A stretch of DNA of 64,000 nucleotides from Cryptomeria japonica (Eukaryota; Streptophyta; Pinopsida; Cupressales; Cupressaceae): contig NC_081410.1 of assembly GCF_030272615.1 (NCBI RefSeq), positions 125,332,640 through 125,396,639 of the forward strand. Direction: 5' to 3'. The first letter of the stretch is position 1. Each line of letters opens with the position of its first letter. The translations under genes were made by a program, and so were the position numbers. The notes beneath the pieces were generated by a model that saw nothing but the letters and a program-made list of their open reading frames with translations, was not told where the DNA came from and ran no database searches. Positions 23,501 through 33,745 of the stretch are shown here, piece by piece.

Positions 23501-23706
23501 CCTAGCGAAGAACCCGACTTTTCATGCCAAGACCAAACACATTGATGTACAATATCATTTTGTGAGAGATATGGTTGAGGATGGCAGGGTGAAGCTAGAG
23601 AAGGTAGAAACTTTGGTGAATGTTGCTGATTCATTAACTAAGCCTGCGAGCACAAAGAAGTTCAGATGGTGTTCGGAGTCTATGGGCCTCTTGGCCCTTG
23701 ACTGTT
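20493..23706 (+). pseudogene. copia-A pol: protease, integrase, RT, RNase H
   Basis: It is one frame over about 1070 codons. The protease motif appears as LIYSCASFHMT (DSG changed to YSC). GAG-pre-integrase has HLRLSHIGEKG (about 21000) with H..C pairs. Integrase Asp are in HSDVFD (about 21187) and KDNGGEY (about 21379), with Glu in the region after SPQQNGVA. RT shows CKWVFKRK, the QMDVKTTFLHGDL block (22452) and an intact YVDD (about 22713). RNase H has STTEAEY (23361), SDSQSA and KTKHIDVQYHF. Ten or so stops are all TAG or TGA. Confidence 0.92.
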
Positions 23707-23751
23707 GAGTCCATGGTAATATGGATCCCCTGACTCTTGCAAGGTATTCGA

Positions 23752-23763
23752 CAAGTGGGAGAA
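23752..23763 (+). promoter_or_regulatory. copia-A polypurine tract
   Basis: CAAGTGGGAGAA abuts the 3' LTR start TGTTGAG at 23764. Confidence 0.75.
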
Positions 23764-24466
23764 TGTTGAGCTACATGTGTCTCAACCTTGCAATTTTTCA
23801 GTAAATAGTTCCAAATGTAGTTGGGAGGTTTCCCATGTGTCGGTGCCTCAGAAAAAGGTATATGAGTTGTCAAAAGATGCCTTGTCCATAGTATAATATA
23901 GGAGAGCCATTTTTAGAGATTATATGACATATTTCATGTTAGTTATGAGGGTCAAAAATAGGGGATAAGAGTTTGGACGTGAGTAACTATTTTTAACCTG
24001 GTTTTCTTATCTTGGAAAAACAAATGTCAAGGGTGGGCAACATGTGTCATGGAGGTTTTGCCCATGGTATTGTAAAACCACAAATGGTTTTCAGGTTGTA
24101 AAATTCCTATATAATGAGGGCTTGGAGAGGAGTTTGTATGATGGAGTTTGGTTTGCAAGGCTGGGTGCTAGAAGGATGCTAGTGAAGTCTCTCCGAGCTT
24201 GAGTTGAGGTGATGCTCTTGTAAGAACTTGTGTTTCAAGTGTATTGTAATCTCTTGTTGATTTATTAATACATTATGTCGGTTTTAGAGTGTGGGGTTTT
24301 TCACCCGTATGGTTTTCCCCACGATAATCACCGTGTTATGTGTTTATTATTTTATTTCTACTCTATTTGCTTCTTGTGTTCTTTGTGATAGTTATGTTGA
24401 AATTTGCATAATCATCCTCTCAAGATTAGCATAGGAAGCATTTCCGCACACCTTTGCTTCCTTACA
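23764..24466 (+). repeat. copia-A 3' LTR, also 5' LTR of a second unit
   Basis: It is 703 bp, starts TGTTGAGCTACATG and ends CTTTGCTTCCTTACA. A PBS follows directly, as after a 5' LTR. Confidence 0.92.
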
Positions 24467-24713
24467 AGTGGTATCAGAGCCTGGCCAGTTTTGGTTCTAT
24501 TTGTTGGGCACGAGGTTTTTTGAGCTAATCAAGATTTGAGTGGGAGCTTGTGCAGAGTATTTCATTTTTGTATTGCAGGATCGTAAAGATGGCAAGTATA
24601 TCAGGGAGGATTGATGTAGAGAAGTTTTCTAGCACAAACTTTGAAATGTGGAAGCTGAAGATGGAAGATTTGTTGATTGATTGAGATCTATGGGATGCAG
24701 TCGATGAGAATAA
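24467..24713 (+). pseudogene. Second copia-A internal start, truncated gag
   Basis: The sequence repeats 19548-19795 nearly base for base: PBS, leader, then the gag ATG at 24590. It breaks off after 24713, where unrelated AT-rich sequence begins. A TGA replaces CGA early in the frame. With the preceding LTR this makes a tandem LTR-internal-LTR-internal array. Confidence 0.9.
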
Positions 24714-24737
24714 GTCTTTATACTAATCTTTTATAAT

Positions 24738-24957
24738 AAGTTTCTAGCTAGATAAACATAGATTTGTTGATTTCTCGAGACCTAATTTTTATACTAATCT
24801 TTTATCAATTAAAACAAAAAATTTACATGTTCCTTCGTTTATATATTCAATAATTCTTCTATGTATATTGAATAGGTATTTATTTATCCATAAACTAGAA
24901 TAGGCATTCATCTATATGTATGAGTTAGCTATGTTTATCTAGCTAGAAACTTTGACT
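24738..24957. repeat. Short inverted repeat flanking AT-rich DNA
   Basis: AGTTTCTAGCTAGATAAACA near 24740 is the reverse complement of TGTTTATCTAGCTAGAAACT near 24930. TTTATACTAATCTTTTAT also occurs twice as a direct repeat (24717 and about 24789). This could be the edge of a small TIR element. The right half belongs to repeat R1. Confidence 0.45.
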
Positions 24958-25455
24958 CATCCAAATATTTTGTCCTTAATTTTTTTGACATACCATTTTT
25001 TCTTATTAGAAAAGCACTAAGATCGTCAAATATCAAAATTTATAAAAATTAATTTTATACACCTGTTTAATATTTAGCTAGAAGTAATGAGAATGTAAAA
25101 AGGTTCATCCGAAATTGTTCCGTGTATATAATAAATTTTAATTTTATCATAAATTATATGAAATTTTTTTAATGTTAGCACAACTCAGTCTGTCCAATCT
25201 TAAAAAAAATACCAACCTTACCTCAAAATATCTATATATTGGGAAAGTCTTTTATTCACCAAGTTTGTCTATATACTTGTATGCACAAGAGTAACTTGTT
25301 TAATATATGTAGTTTTATTTTTTATCTAAATTTTGATGAGAATTATAAAGGAATATGGGTATATAATTCTTTTCATAGCCCCTCTTCACTAGATAGTTCC
25401 TCTTCGATTGCTAGCCACTAAGTGAAACATCCATTCATTAAGTTCTTTATTTATT
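24890..25455 (+). repeat. Dispersed repeat R, copy 1
   Basis: It aligns throughout with 30490-31035 in the same orientation. Shared blocks include TTTATCTAGCTAGA, AGAAAAGCACTAAGAT, AATACCAACCT-ACCTCA and GATTGCTAGCCACTAAGTGAA. It is non-coding. It may be an LTR or a MITE-like family; no PBS or PPT lies beside either copy. Confidence 0.65.
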
Positions 25456-25485
25456 TAGATAAAGACTCATTTCATATTATGTAAA

Positions 25486-25655
25486 AACTTTATCTTCAAT
25501 TAAATAAAATAAGAATATTCTATCATTTTCTATATTATGAATACTTTATTTTCAATTGAATAAAAGCATTCTTATTTCTATCTTTTTTGAAAATATTATC
25601 TTCAATTAAATAAAAATATTAATTCTTATTTGTCATTTCATATCATAAAAATTTG
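25486..25655 (+). repeat. Imperfect ~55-bp tandem repeat
   Basis: Three degenerate units are built around TTATCTTCAATTAAATAAAA, each followed by an AT-rich stretch. A single related unit occurs near 29108 (CTCATCTTCAATTAAATA). Confidence 0.5.
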
Positions 25656-25734
25656 CATCTATACAACCAACATAATAGCACATTAAACAAGAGAAGAAAT
25701 GCATCAAGTTCCTGCCAATAGTGTAGTTAATTTA

Positions 25735-26360
25735 GAGTAGATAAAAATATAAAGATAGAGATGTGAATTGATATATGAAGATAGGTAAAGAGAGATATCT
25801 AGGGGTAGAGAGAGATGAATAGACAATGAGATAGAGACAGGGGAAGAGATTAAAGAAGAAATATGGAGGGAAGGAGATAAAGGGAAAAGAGATATAAATA
25901 TAGAGGTCTAGGAAGAAGGAGATGGAGAGAGAGTGATGAATTGATTGATAGAGGGAGTCATGTCTAGAGATAGAGAAGGGGGGGGGGGGGGCGGGGGGAG
26001 GAAAAAGAAGGTAGAGAGGAAGAGAGAGAAAAATAAATAGAGAGATCAAGAGAGTTGGAGAAATAAAGATAAAGACGGGGAGATATAGAGGAGGAGGGAG
26101 AGGATTATATAGAGATAGATATATATGATGAGATAGAGAGATGAAGATATTGAGATATAAGAAGATATAAAGGGGGAGAAGGAAAGGTAGAGATATCTCA
26201 ATAGATAGAGAGGGAGTTATATAGATTGCAAATCTATAGAGGGATAAAGGGGGTAGCTGGAGAGATAGATAAAGATATAGAAAGTGATATATAGATAAAG
26301 AGGAAGCTTGTGAAAGATGGGAAGATAGAGATGGAGGAGGTAAGAGTGAGGGATAAAAAA
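25735..26360. repeat. GA-rich low-complexity tract with a G run
   Basis: Imperfect GATAGAGAGA-type sequence over ~620 bp. A run of G covers about 25979-25998, broken by one C. It is a degenerate microsatellite; the 105-codon reverse ORF here is not a gene. Confidence 0.8.
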
Positions 26361-27249
26361 CGTGATATTATACTAGGAAAAATATAGAAATATCTAACAT
26401 ATTTTATATTATATTCAAACTATTAAATATTAAATTGTGTGATGGCAAAAAGATAATATTAATTTATATTTTACTTGAGTTTACAAAAAATCAAACATAT
26501 TAATTTTTTAGAGATGTAACCAAAAATTTAAAATAATAATTAGAGACGGATATTAAACTTAGTAAGTTAAATAATAATTAAATTAAAAAGTAAAAGTAGG
26601 AGGGACAAATTAGGTAATCATAGGCAAATTTCTCTTTCAAGGCTCGGTAGTTCTCGTGTGGTTCCCATTTTGTTGGCTCCATCCTAATCTCCTAGGCAAT
26701 CATAGATTCAATATACGATATCACCCCTGCATCCCAATCTAAGTCGTCGCCCATCTCAATAAGATTACTTAGTAAAATGGAATTTTTTTTTCATACATCC
26801 ACCTCTGTGAATCACATCACCAAACTACTTCCTTTCTGCTCCCACGCTCGCAAGCTACATATTTTGCATGACAATCAAATCATTGTTGTTCAAGTAATCT
26901 TATTTAATCAACCTTAATATTTTTCATATTTTGTAATGGTTTGCTTTATATTGTGAAGCTAAAAAGTATGAAAATTTAGAGAAAAAAATAGGAGACATGA
27001 TTGTTTCTTTATTTTTTAATAACTAAAAGTTTTTTTTGAAAAACTCATCTTTGCAAATATATAAACAATAAAAAAACCAACTCCCAAGATTTGTGGAGTT
27101 ATAGTTAAAAAAATCTCCTGAAAAAAAAGAAAAAATCAAGTAAAAAAGTTAACTCTACAACAACTCCACTTACAAGGATTTATGGATGAGTTGAATGATC
27201 AGTCTAAGCACAAAAAAGCATGTTTCCTTAAAAATTAATATGACGTGAC
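26361..27249. other. AT-rich sequence without recognisable features
   Basis: No ORF over 60 codons with coding character, no LTR, TIR or PBS. Slightly less AT-rich around 26630-26760, but nothing there matches a family I know. Confidence 0.55.
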
Positions 27250-27558
27250 AACTAAAATAATACTAGCAATTTCACCTTAGTGTGCAATGGGTACATCAAA
27301 GAGGTATGGAAGATCAAAGATGAAAATTTTTGGTCTATTTTTTGTATATATTTGAGCAATATATGGGATCAATTGGTATATTATTTAGAAAATTAGGTTG
27401 TTTATGCAATGAAGCTCTTCATGGAGAAGTGATATATTCAAATCGGCTACATGCAAGTTATAGGGATCCAAACATGAATCAAACAAAACCTTGGGAAGAT
27501 AATCAACTCTTATTACCAACAGCTCATATTATGCTTGCAATAGGGAGAGAAGGTGAGA
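27250..27558 (+). repeat. Microsatellite-anchored repeat, family M, copy 2
   Basis: The reverse complement aligns with 2093-2390. Its right end passes straight into GA-rich DNA, as in copy 1. The last ~50 bp (AGATAATCAA...TTACCAACA...AATAGGGAG) also match 62936-62985. Confidence 0.55.
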
Positions 27559-27633
27559 TAGAGAGAGAGAGGGGGCGGGGGGGGGGGGGGGGGACTTGGG
27601 GGGTAAGGAGCTGGAGATGTAGAAGAAGAGGAA

Positions 27634-27703
<70 letters not shown>
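27559..27703 (+). repeat. G run and (GA)n microsatellite
   Basis: A poly-G run interrupted once (about 27575-27593) is followed by pure GA from about 27638 to 27702 (about 32 units). ORFs crossing it are artefacts. Confidence 0.95.
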
Positions 27704-27707
<4 letters not shown>

Positions 27708-29531
27708 AATTCTTTTTCCTTTCAAATTTGCCTTTCATATTAAAAATAATGCTTTAACAATACCCTTTCTTGTTATAATGTTATAATTTGTTGTTTTCTA
27801 AAAATGAGACTGCCAACATCATTGATTTCTATGTTTCTACGTTTCTCGTATGGTTTGCTAGAGTTGTGAATTATGTAACATTGAATTTTGTGCAAATTGA
27901 GACCCAAGTCTACTACGATTTATTTGTGACTTGAATGCAAACGTTGCAGTATGAAAATAATTTGACGTAATTGCATGGACAAAAAAAATTCATTAATGTG
28001 GAGGGGGCACAAATATAGAGGAGAACAAATACTAGTTTTTGGGTGGATGCCACAAAAAGTGAGGTGACACCAATAGGGGAGAGGACCCAGTAGTTGTGCA
28101 CCCTAACTTCACATTTCTCAAAATCCTACATGGAAATTTCAAATCACTTCAATTTTTTTACAGTAGCTTACTTGCAAGTCCTTTGCTTATAACTAAGGTT
28201 TTAGGGCCACATCATCAAATATGATGCCACATCAACATGTTTTTTTGTCAAGGTGTCCAAAACAACCCCCCCAAAAAAGTGAGATCAATAGGTGTGCAAA
28301 AGGGCCCCAATACTTGTGCAGTTGATGTGGCTTCACATGATTGGTTACTTTTCACAACAAATGGTATATTTCATTCAATTATTGGTACTTATCATACAAC
28401 TATTGGTGCAATGTTGTACAAAAGTTGGACATTAAATCAACAAGTATGGGGGTATGAAATCAACAACTTCTATCAGAAGAATTGGAACGCGCTCAACTGT
28501 TGGGTCGTTTCCCCTAGTACATCCCAAGAAGAACACAAATGACAAAGAAAAGAAAAAGAGAGCAATGCATGCACACAATTCTCCCAATCGTCTTGCATCC
28601 TGTTTTGAGCAAGTTAAACCGTCAATGCAACAAATTAGCTCGTCCAATTCAAATATGAGATGTCTTCGACATAAAAATAACCTTGTCCTTGATCATTTTA
28701 CCATCCATAATCAATTGAACAGTGGGTGTGATTGACTATTTTTCTTCCATGTTGTGTTAAATGGGTAGGGTTAATTTAATATGATTTGATATTTTATTTA
28801 ATGACAATTAAAATATGTAATATAAAAATTTAGAAAATTAAATTTTACATCTGCTATTTGTAATGTAGATCAATAGAATAAAAGAATAATAAGATTTATA
28901 TAATCATGTAAAATAAAAAATAAATATCAACTATAAAAGTTTCATTCAAAAATTTTAATCCTGAATATGATTGATGAATTTAATAAAAAATTGAATACAA
29001 TGAATACATAAATATCATGCCTTTTAACATAAACTGATAATAGAATCAATTTTTAACTCTTCAATTTAAGGTGCTACCTATTGACTACATGGACAATTCC
29101 ATAGAAAAACCTCATCTTCAATTAAATATAATAGCTATTTTACTTTATAACTTAGGTAGGTTGCGAATGAAACTTTAGAAACATGGAAGCTAGAAAGACC
29201 AAAGGGTCGACCACCCACGTGTCGGCGACAAAAGAACTACGGCAACAGGACTTCCAGCCAAGTAATCAGCAAACGGCACTTTTGATTTTTAATTATTCAT
29301 TTTTTTGGCAATTTAAGACTTTAAACATCGGGCATCCAGATAAAGATAATGCGTACGTCCAGAATTTTGATCAGGTATATTCAGCATTCACATGCACAGC
29401 ACATTTGAACATATTTATTAATTAATTAAAATTAAAAATTGAGTTGTGTTACAATTTTGATTATTTAATAAATACAGTTAAATGTGTATTCAAAATGTAC
29501 ATGGTCATGATTATCTAGAAGGTTAAGTTGA
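27704..29531. other. Non-coding stretch with one degenerate duplication
   Basis: A segment near 28060-28110 (CAATAGGGGAGAGGACCCAGTAGTTGTGCA) resembles one near 28288-28323 (CAATAGGTGTGCAAAAGGGCCCCAATACTTGTGCA), so ~200 bp may be a decayed duplication. A 101-codon ORF at 28237-28542 has no family features. The rest is AT-rich with nothing supportable. Confidence 0.4.
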
Positions 29532-29534
29532 ATG

Positions 29535-29583
29535 TTTAAAGGAAATAAAATAAGGGTGTTTAAAGGAAATAAAATAAGGGTGT
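29535..29583 (+). repeat. 24-bp tandem duplication
   Basis: GTTTAAAGGAAATAAAATAA followed by GGGT occurs twice without a gap. Confidence 0.85.
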
Positions 29584-29636
29584 GATGGAAAAATTAAAAG
29601 GATTGGAAAGAGTCTCTTGTTGACTAAATACAATGA

Positions 29637-29985
29637 ATTGAAAGTCATGTTCTAATAGTAATTTTACATTTCATTTATAATAATAATAATAAATTTTTAT
29701 CTTTTTTTAAAAGGGGTAAATGTTATTTATTGGAACAAATCAACAATAAATTAAAAGTCATTGGTAGTGTTTTAATAGTAATAATACATTTCATTTATAT
29801 TAAAAATAATAAATGCTTATCTCTTTTTAAAGGGGTAAATGTTTTTTATTGGAATTATGAACTTGTGAGGTCACATGTAGAGCATCTCATCCCCAACATG
29901 AACACTCAAGAGTATCACCCCAATAGGGGTTTGAACCTTGATGGCAAGAATCACAACACCACAACTTGACCATCACACTTTGTCA
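29637..29985 (-). mobile_element. Candidate tRNA-derived SINE with duplicated tail
   Basis: On the reverse strand a pol III A-box-like TGGTCAAGTTG (29962-29972) precedes a B-box-like GGTTCAAACCC (29927-29937) with 24 nt between them, in the order found in tRNAs. The body reads leftward into an AT-rich tail that is tandemly duplicated (29637-29735 and 29750-29850, sharing TTTATCTTTTTTTAAAAGGGG). No target duplication was found. It could be chance, but both boxes match well. Confidence 0.4.
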
Positions 29986-30489
29986 TTACCAACATGATAA
30001 ATAATTGTCTTATTTTTATTTATTGAACTCTACTTTTTATTGTAAAATTATTAAATTTTTTAAATAATATTTAATAAAATGTAAGTGTAGGATTTTTACT
30101 ATTCCTTGAGATCCATTCTTTAGTTATAAACAATACTATCACAAGATGCTCTAGTTCTTATTTGGTGAAAAATTGATCAATATATTATTCAATGCATAGA
30201 ATATGAATACATACATGGAGAGTTGGTTAAGAGTTCGTTTAACCCACATAACAATGTAATAATGCCAATACTTTTGACCATAGACCAAACAAATATCATA
30301 CAAACAAATTTTACTAGAATCCTTAAACAAAAACATTAAGATGCTTATCATTGACACATAAACATGTTGGAAACTTACTAATTCAACTCTCCAAACCATA
30401 AACCACTCAAATCAAATTTATATCTATTGCACATCATCTCTCACATACACCTAACTTGAATAAAGGATATGCAATGTTGTATCCACCTA
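29986..30489. other. AT-rich sequence, nothing identifiable
   Basis: An 82-codon reverse ORF at 30151-30399 has no recognisable domain and a composition like its surroundings. Confidence 0.5.
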
Positions 30490-31035
30490 CAATAGAAATT
30501 AATCTATTTGTATGGTTAGTTATATTTATCTAGCTAGATTGTTTGACTCATTTAAATATTTTTTCCTAAGTATTCTTGAAATAATACTTTTCCTTTCTAG
30601 AAAAGCACTAAGATTGTCATCAATCAATAATTATAAAAATTAATTTTGGACATCAAGTTAGAATTTAGCCAAAATCCTCGAGGATGAAAATAAATTCATC
30701 TGAGTATATAATTGTCTTAATTTTATCTTAAATTATATTAAGCTCTTTGAAGTGTTAGCAAAGTTAGCCTATCCAATCTTTGAAAAAATACCAACCTCAC
30801 CTCAAAAAATTGCATATTGGGAGAATCTTTCATTTACCTAGACTATCTACATACTCATATCCACAAGATCAAAGTGTAATATAGGCAATTTTATTTTATT
30901 TTATTTTCTAAATTTTGAGGTGAGTTGTAAAGAATGGCTACACAACCCTTTCAAGGGCTTCTTTTCACTATATATTTCCTCTTTGATTGCTAGCCACTAA
31001 GTGAAGCATTAATTCATTAAAGTTCTTCGTCAGTT
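30490..31035 (+). repeat. Dispersed repeat R, copy 2
   Basis: Same-orientation partner of 24890-25455, about 5.6 kb away. The two copies end together just after CTAGCCACTAAGTGAA and a short ATTCATTAA block. Confidence 0.65.
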
Positions 31036-31795
31036 AGACTTGGAATTATTTATTATTTTATATTGGATATTATTTAATATTTCAAACCGATTTTACAAAA
31101 CTAGAACTATTTGTAATATTTGGTAGCAATTATTCTCTCGATTATATGTTTCATGTCAAGTCATCATGATTGGACTACTTCTTATTTATAGTCTAACATA
31201 GCTACAACAAAAACATATGTGGTTCTATCTCTTATTTTGTTAGGGGGTAATAAGGACGCTTTAATATTTTTATTTAAATATGAATGAACAAAAAATCTTC
31301 CTTTGATAAATAACTGATGATAACTTAATCATCCTCATAAGATGTTGAACTTGAATAAATAATTTTCTTAAAACTTGGTGATATAAAGAGACAAAGCCAC
31401 ATAATTCATTGTTTATTTATCTAAAGAATGTTTTTTGTTCATTTATATTGAAATAGAATAATAAGATATCCTTATTGCCCCATAGCGATTTAAAGAGACA
31501 AGGTCACATTTATTGTTGTTGCATTTGTGTTAGGCTATAAATGTAGCATTTCAATGACAACAACTTGACATGTAAATTTGAATCAAAGGAATCATTGATA
31601 CCAAATGAATAGTTTTATTCTTATTAAAAAAAATTAAAATATTGAATTGAAATAATAAAAAATATTTATATATCAATTTATGAAAACAAAAAAATTGAAA
31701 TTGTCTTATAGATTCAATTATGAAATAAAAATAGAAAAGTAAATATGCATTTAATCAAATTCAAATTAAATTATATTTCATGCTAGAATTCGAGG
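31036..31795. other. AT-rich spacer
   Basis: Nothing supportable. A weak imperfect duplication of AAAGAGACAA(A/G)GCACAT-type sequence occurs near 31385 and 31492. Confidence 0.45.
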
Positions 31796-32490
31796 ATGGC
31801 TTTACATCTCGGCAATCAACTCTCTCATCAGGGCAAGGGTTTCAATTCTGCTAGAAGACCTCCATTCGGCAGGTATCCGTCTCCACAAAATCAACCATGG
31901 AAATTGGTGAAAGGAAGAAGAGATGCTAGGGCAGAAAGAAGGGAGGCTAGGGCTCCTCTAGGTTGGTCAAATGTGTGGGCAATCGCCATTACCTCGCGAA
32001 TCCCTCGTTGTGCCACTAAAGAAAACCATATACCACTGGGATTTCAGTCGACTGCATCTAGCCCTGTCCACCCCCTTCAAAAGCCACAACAGATCTCTTG
32101 ACCACATACCTATCATATGGAGGGTTATAGAGGACCTGCCAAGGATGGAGGAAAGGCAATGTCATACTAGTGCCCTAAGTTAACTAACCCGAAGCCTGCA
32201 TCGAGGATGGGAAACTCGCTTCACTATGAAAGCAAGAATGCTCTCAAGGCAACAAGGAGTGAGGGTGCCCTAAAATTGATAACTCCCAACCCGGATTGAA
32301 TTAAGATCTCGACTCCTAGGGAAGCCATGGAATTGAGACACTACTGCAGAGATCACAGGCTCTTTGCAAAATGGGGAGGGGATGATCAACCTCTCACAGA
32401 AATAGTTGAATGGTGAAAAAAACATTCCACAGGAAGGTAAGTATCACTACCCTAGCTAATAGTTTTCTATACATCATCATGTTGTTCTTG
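31796..32490 (+). pseudogene. LINE ORF1-like fragment (DUF4283-type N-terminus)
   Basis: This is a GC-richer island in AT-rich DNA. One frame from ATG 31796 runs ~213 codons with stops only at sites explained by CGA to TGA, CAG to TAG or TGG to TGA. It encodes a basic, Arg/Pro-rich region, then HYCRDHRLFAKWGGDDQP and VEW-KKH. A frame change near 32433 continues KVSITTLANSFLYIIM before ending. That pattern resembles the gag-like DUF4283 region that opens plant L1 ORF1. The remainder of the LINE is absent. The family call is from memory of the motif layout. Confidence 0.4.
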
Positions 32491-33219
32491 AACATCAATA
32501 GATTGTTGTTGACTACGTTTTGTATGACCTTTCATATTATCATCCCTTTTACGATCATACAACCTTGATCTAGTCCTCTCATTCCCCATTGCAAAAAATA
32601 TTCAGATCTTCAAAATTTCGTGCTTTGAACCTAAAAACAAAAACATGCAAATGTACCATATATAAGAAAAAAACATATTTGTGTGCACCTTTCAAGTTAT
32701 TTTAAATTCTAGAAGTCATATATATATATGCTTATTAGAACAATGTTACAGTTAAATATATAAATCTAGACTTCATTTGTAAACTATGAAAGTTTAAAAA
32801 GTTATATAGTTACTTTTCCTTGTTCTTAACAAACAAAATATAATTATTGAAATGTAAATTTAATTTTGCATTCTTAAACTTTATACATTGAATAAATGAA
32901 ACATGTGTAAATTTTCATCCATTTAGATCATTTGACTTGAACTCCACTTTAAAAAATTTAGAAAATAAAATAATAACGTTCAAGAAATAAGAACCAGTTT
33001 CTACCAAACATAAGATAAAGAGTAAGAAATTAAGTCTAGTTGGATTCTACATTTGACTATGCAACATGTACATATGAATGCAATTTAATAACATTAATTT
33101 CTTGAAATCTAGAGTAGCTAATATATAGAGAATTTGAGTCAAGTATTAGTTTCAAAAGAATTATAATTAAGTAATAAATAGTGTTGAATATACTCAATTT
33201 CATTAGTGTTTAATATATA
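32491..33219. other. AT-rich spacer after the ORF1 fragment
   Basis: It holds a 40-codon reverse ORF (32467-32589, MGNERTRSRLYDRKRDD...) that overlaps the end of the ORF1 fragment and has no supporting context. Otherwise featureless. Confidence 0.4.
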
Positions 33220-33400
33220 TATTTATAAATTCACTATTTAGTTCTTTTAAGTATGTAAATAAGAATGAATCTACGCATATATATGAACACATATAAATGA
33301 ATCCATACATGTAAATAAAAATGGATAAATGCATACATATATAAATAAAAACATATGGAATTCATGTACATGTAAATAAAAGATTCAAGATAAGATACAC
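33220..33400 (+). repeat. ACATRTAAATAAA-type short repeats
   Basis: CATGTAAATAAA or CATATATAAATAAA recurs about every 30-45 bp over ~150 bp. Confidence 0.45.
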
Positions 33401-33469
33401 ACGATTGAATCCACAATTAGCGTATAATATAAAAAAATTGAAAAAATAAAGTGTAGTATAATGTACTTG

Positions 33470-33745
33470 AAAATAAATGATTGAATCCACAATTAATGAT
33501 TAATAAAATAAAGTTTAATTAAATCTAAAAAATATAAATAGTTTTAAAAAAACCTTCAAATATTTGTATATATTTGAACATAATTGAAAAAATAACTTAA
33601 AATAGCATAATTGAAAAAAATGATTGAAGCGTAATTAATGAATAATAAAATAAAGTTTAAAAAAATCTAAAAGAAAATTAATTTCCCAAAAAACATCCAA
33701 TATTGTAAATTAAGCATGATTGAAAAAAATAATTTAAAATAACAT
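33470..33745 (+). repeat. Imperfect ~135-bp direct tandem repeat
   Basis: Two units share TGATTGAA, AATTAATGA-TAATAAAATA, AAGTTTAA--AAATCTAAAA and ATTGAAAAAA-TAA. AT-rich and non-coding. Confidence 0.5.

Larger units (their letters stand above)
18845..24466 (+). mobile_element. copia-A: near-complete Ty1/copia retrotransposon
   Basis: Two 703-bp LTRs (about 4% different by rough count) flank gag, protease, integrase, RT and RNase H in Ty1/copia order, with a tRNA-Met PBS and a PPT. PR through RNase H lies in one frame interrupted only by TAG/TGA codons. The right LTR is followed not by flanking DNA but by another PBS and gag start, so it is also the left LTR of a second, truncated unit. For that reason no target duplication can be tested. 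Confidence 0.92.

Noticed and set aside
27330-27743. 137-codon ORF and opposite Ser/Pro-rich ORF
   Set aside because: Mostly poly-G and (GA)n translation plus family M repeat sequence.
29900-29985. A functional tRNA gene
   Set aside because: Only A- and B-box-like sequences are present; no cloverleaf with paired acceptor and anticodon stems could be drawn.
32431-32445. AGGTAAGT as a splice donor ending a host exon at 32436
   Set aside because: Coding similarity continues straight across it in another frame (KVSITTLANSFLYIIM), so a frameshift in a LINE ORF1 is the simpler reading.
32467-32589. 40-codon reverse ORF starting MGNERTRSRLYDRKRDD
   Set aside because: Too short, overlaps the ORF1 fragment, and has no partner copy or domain.
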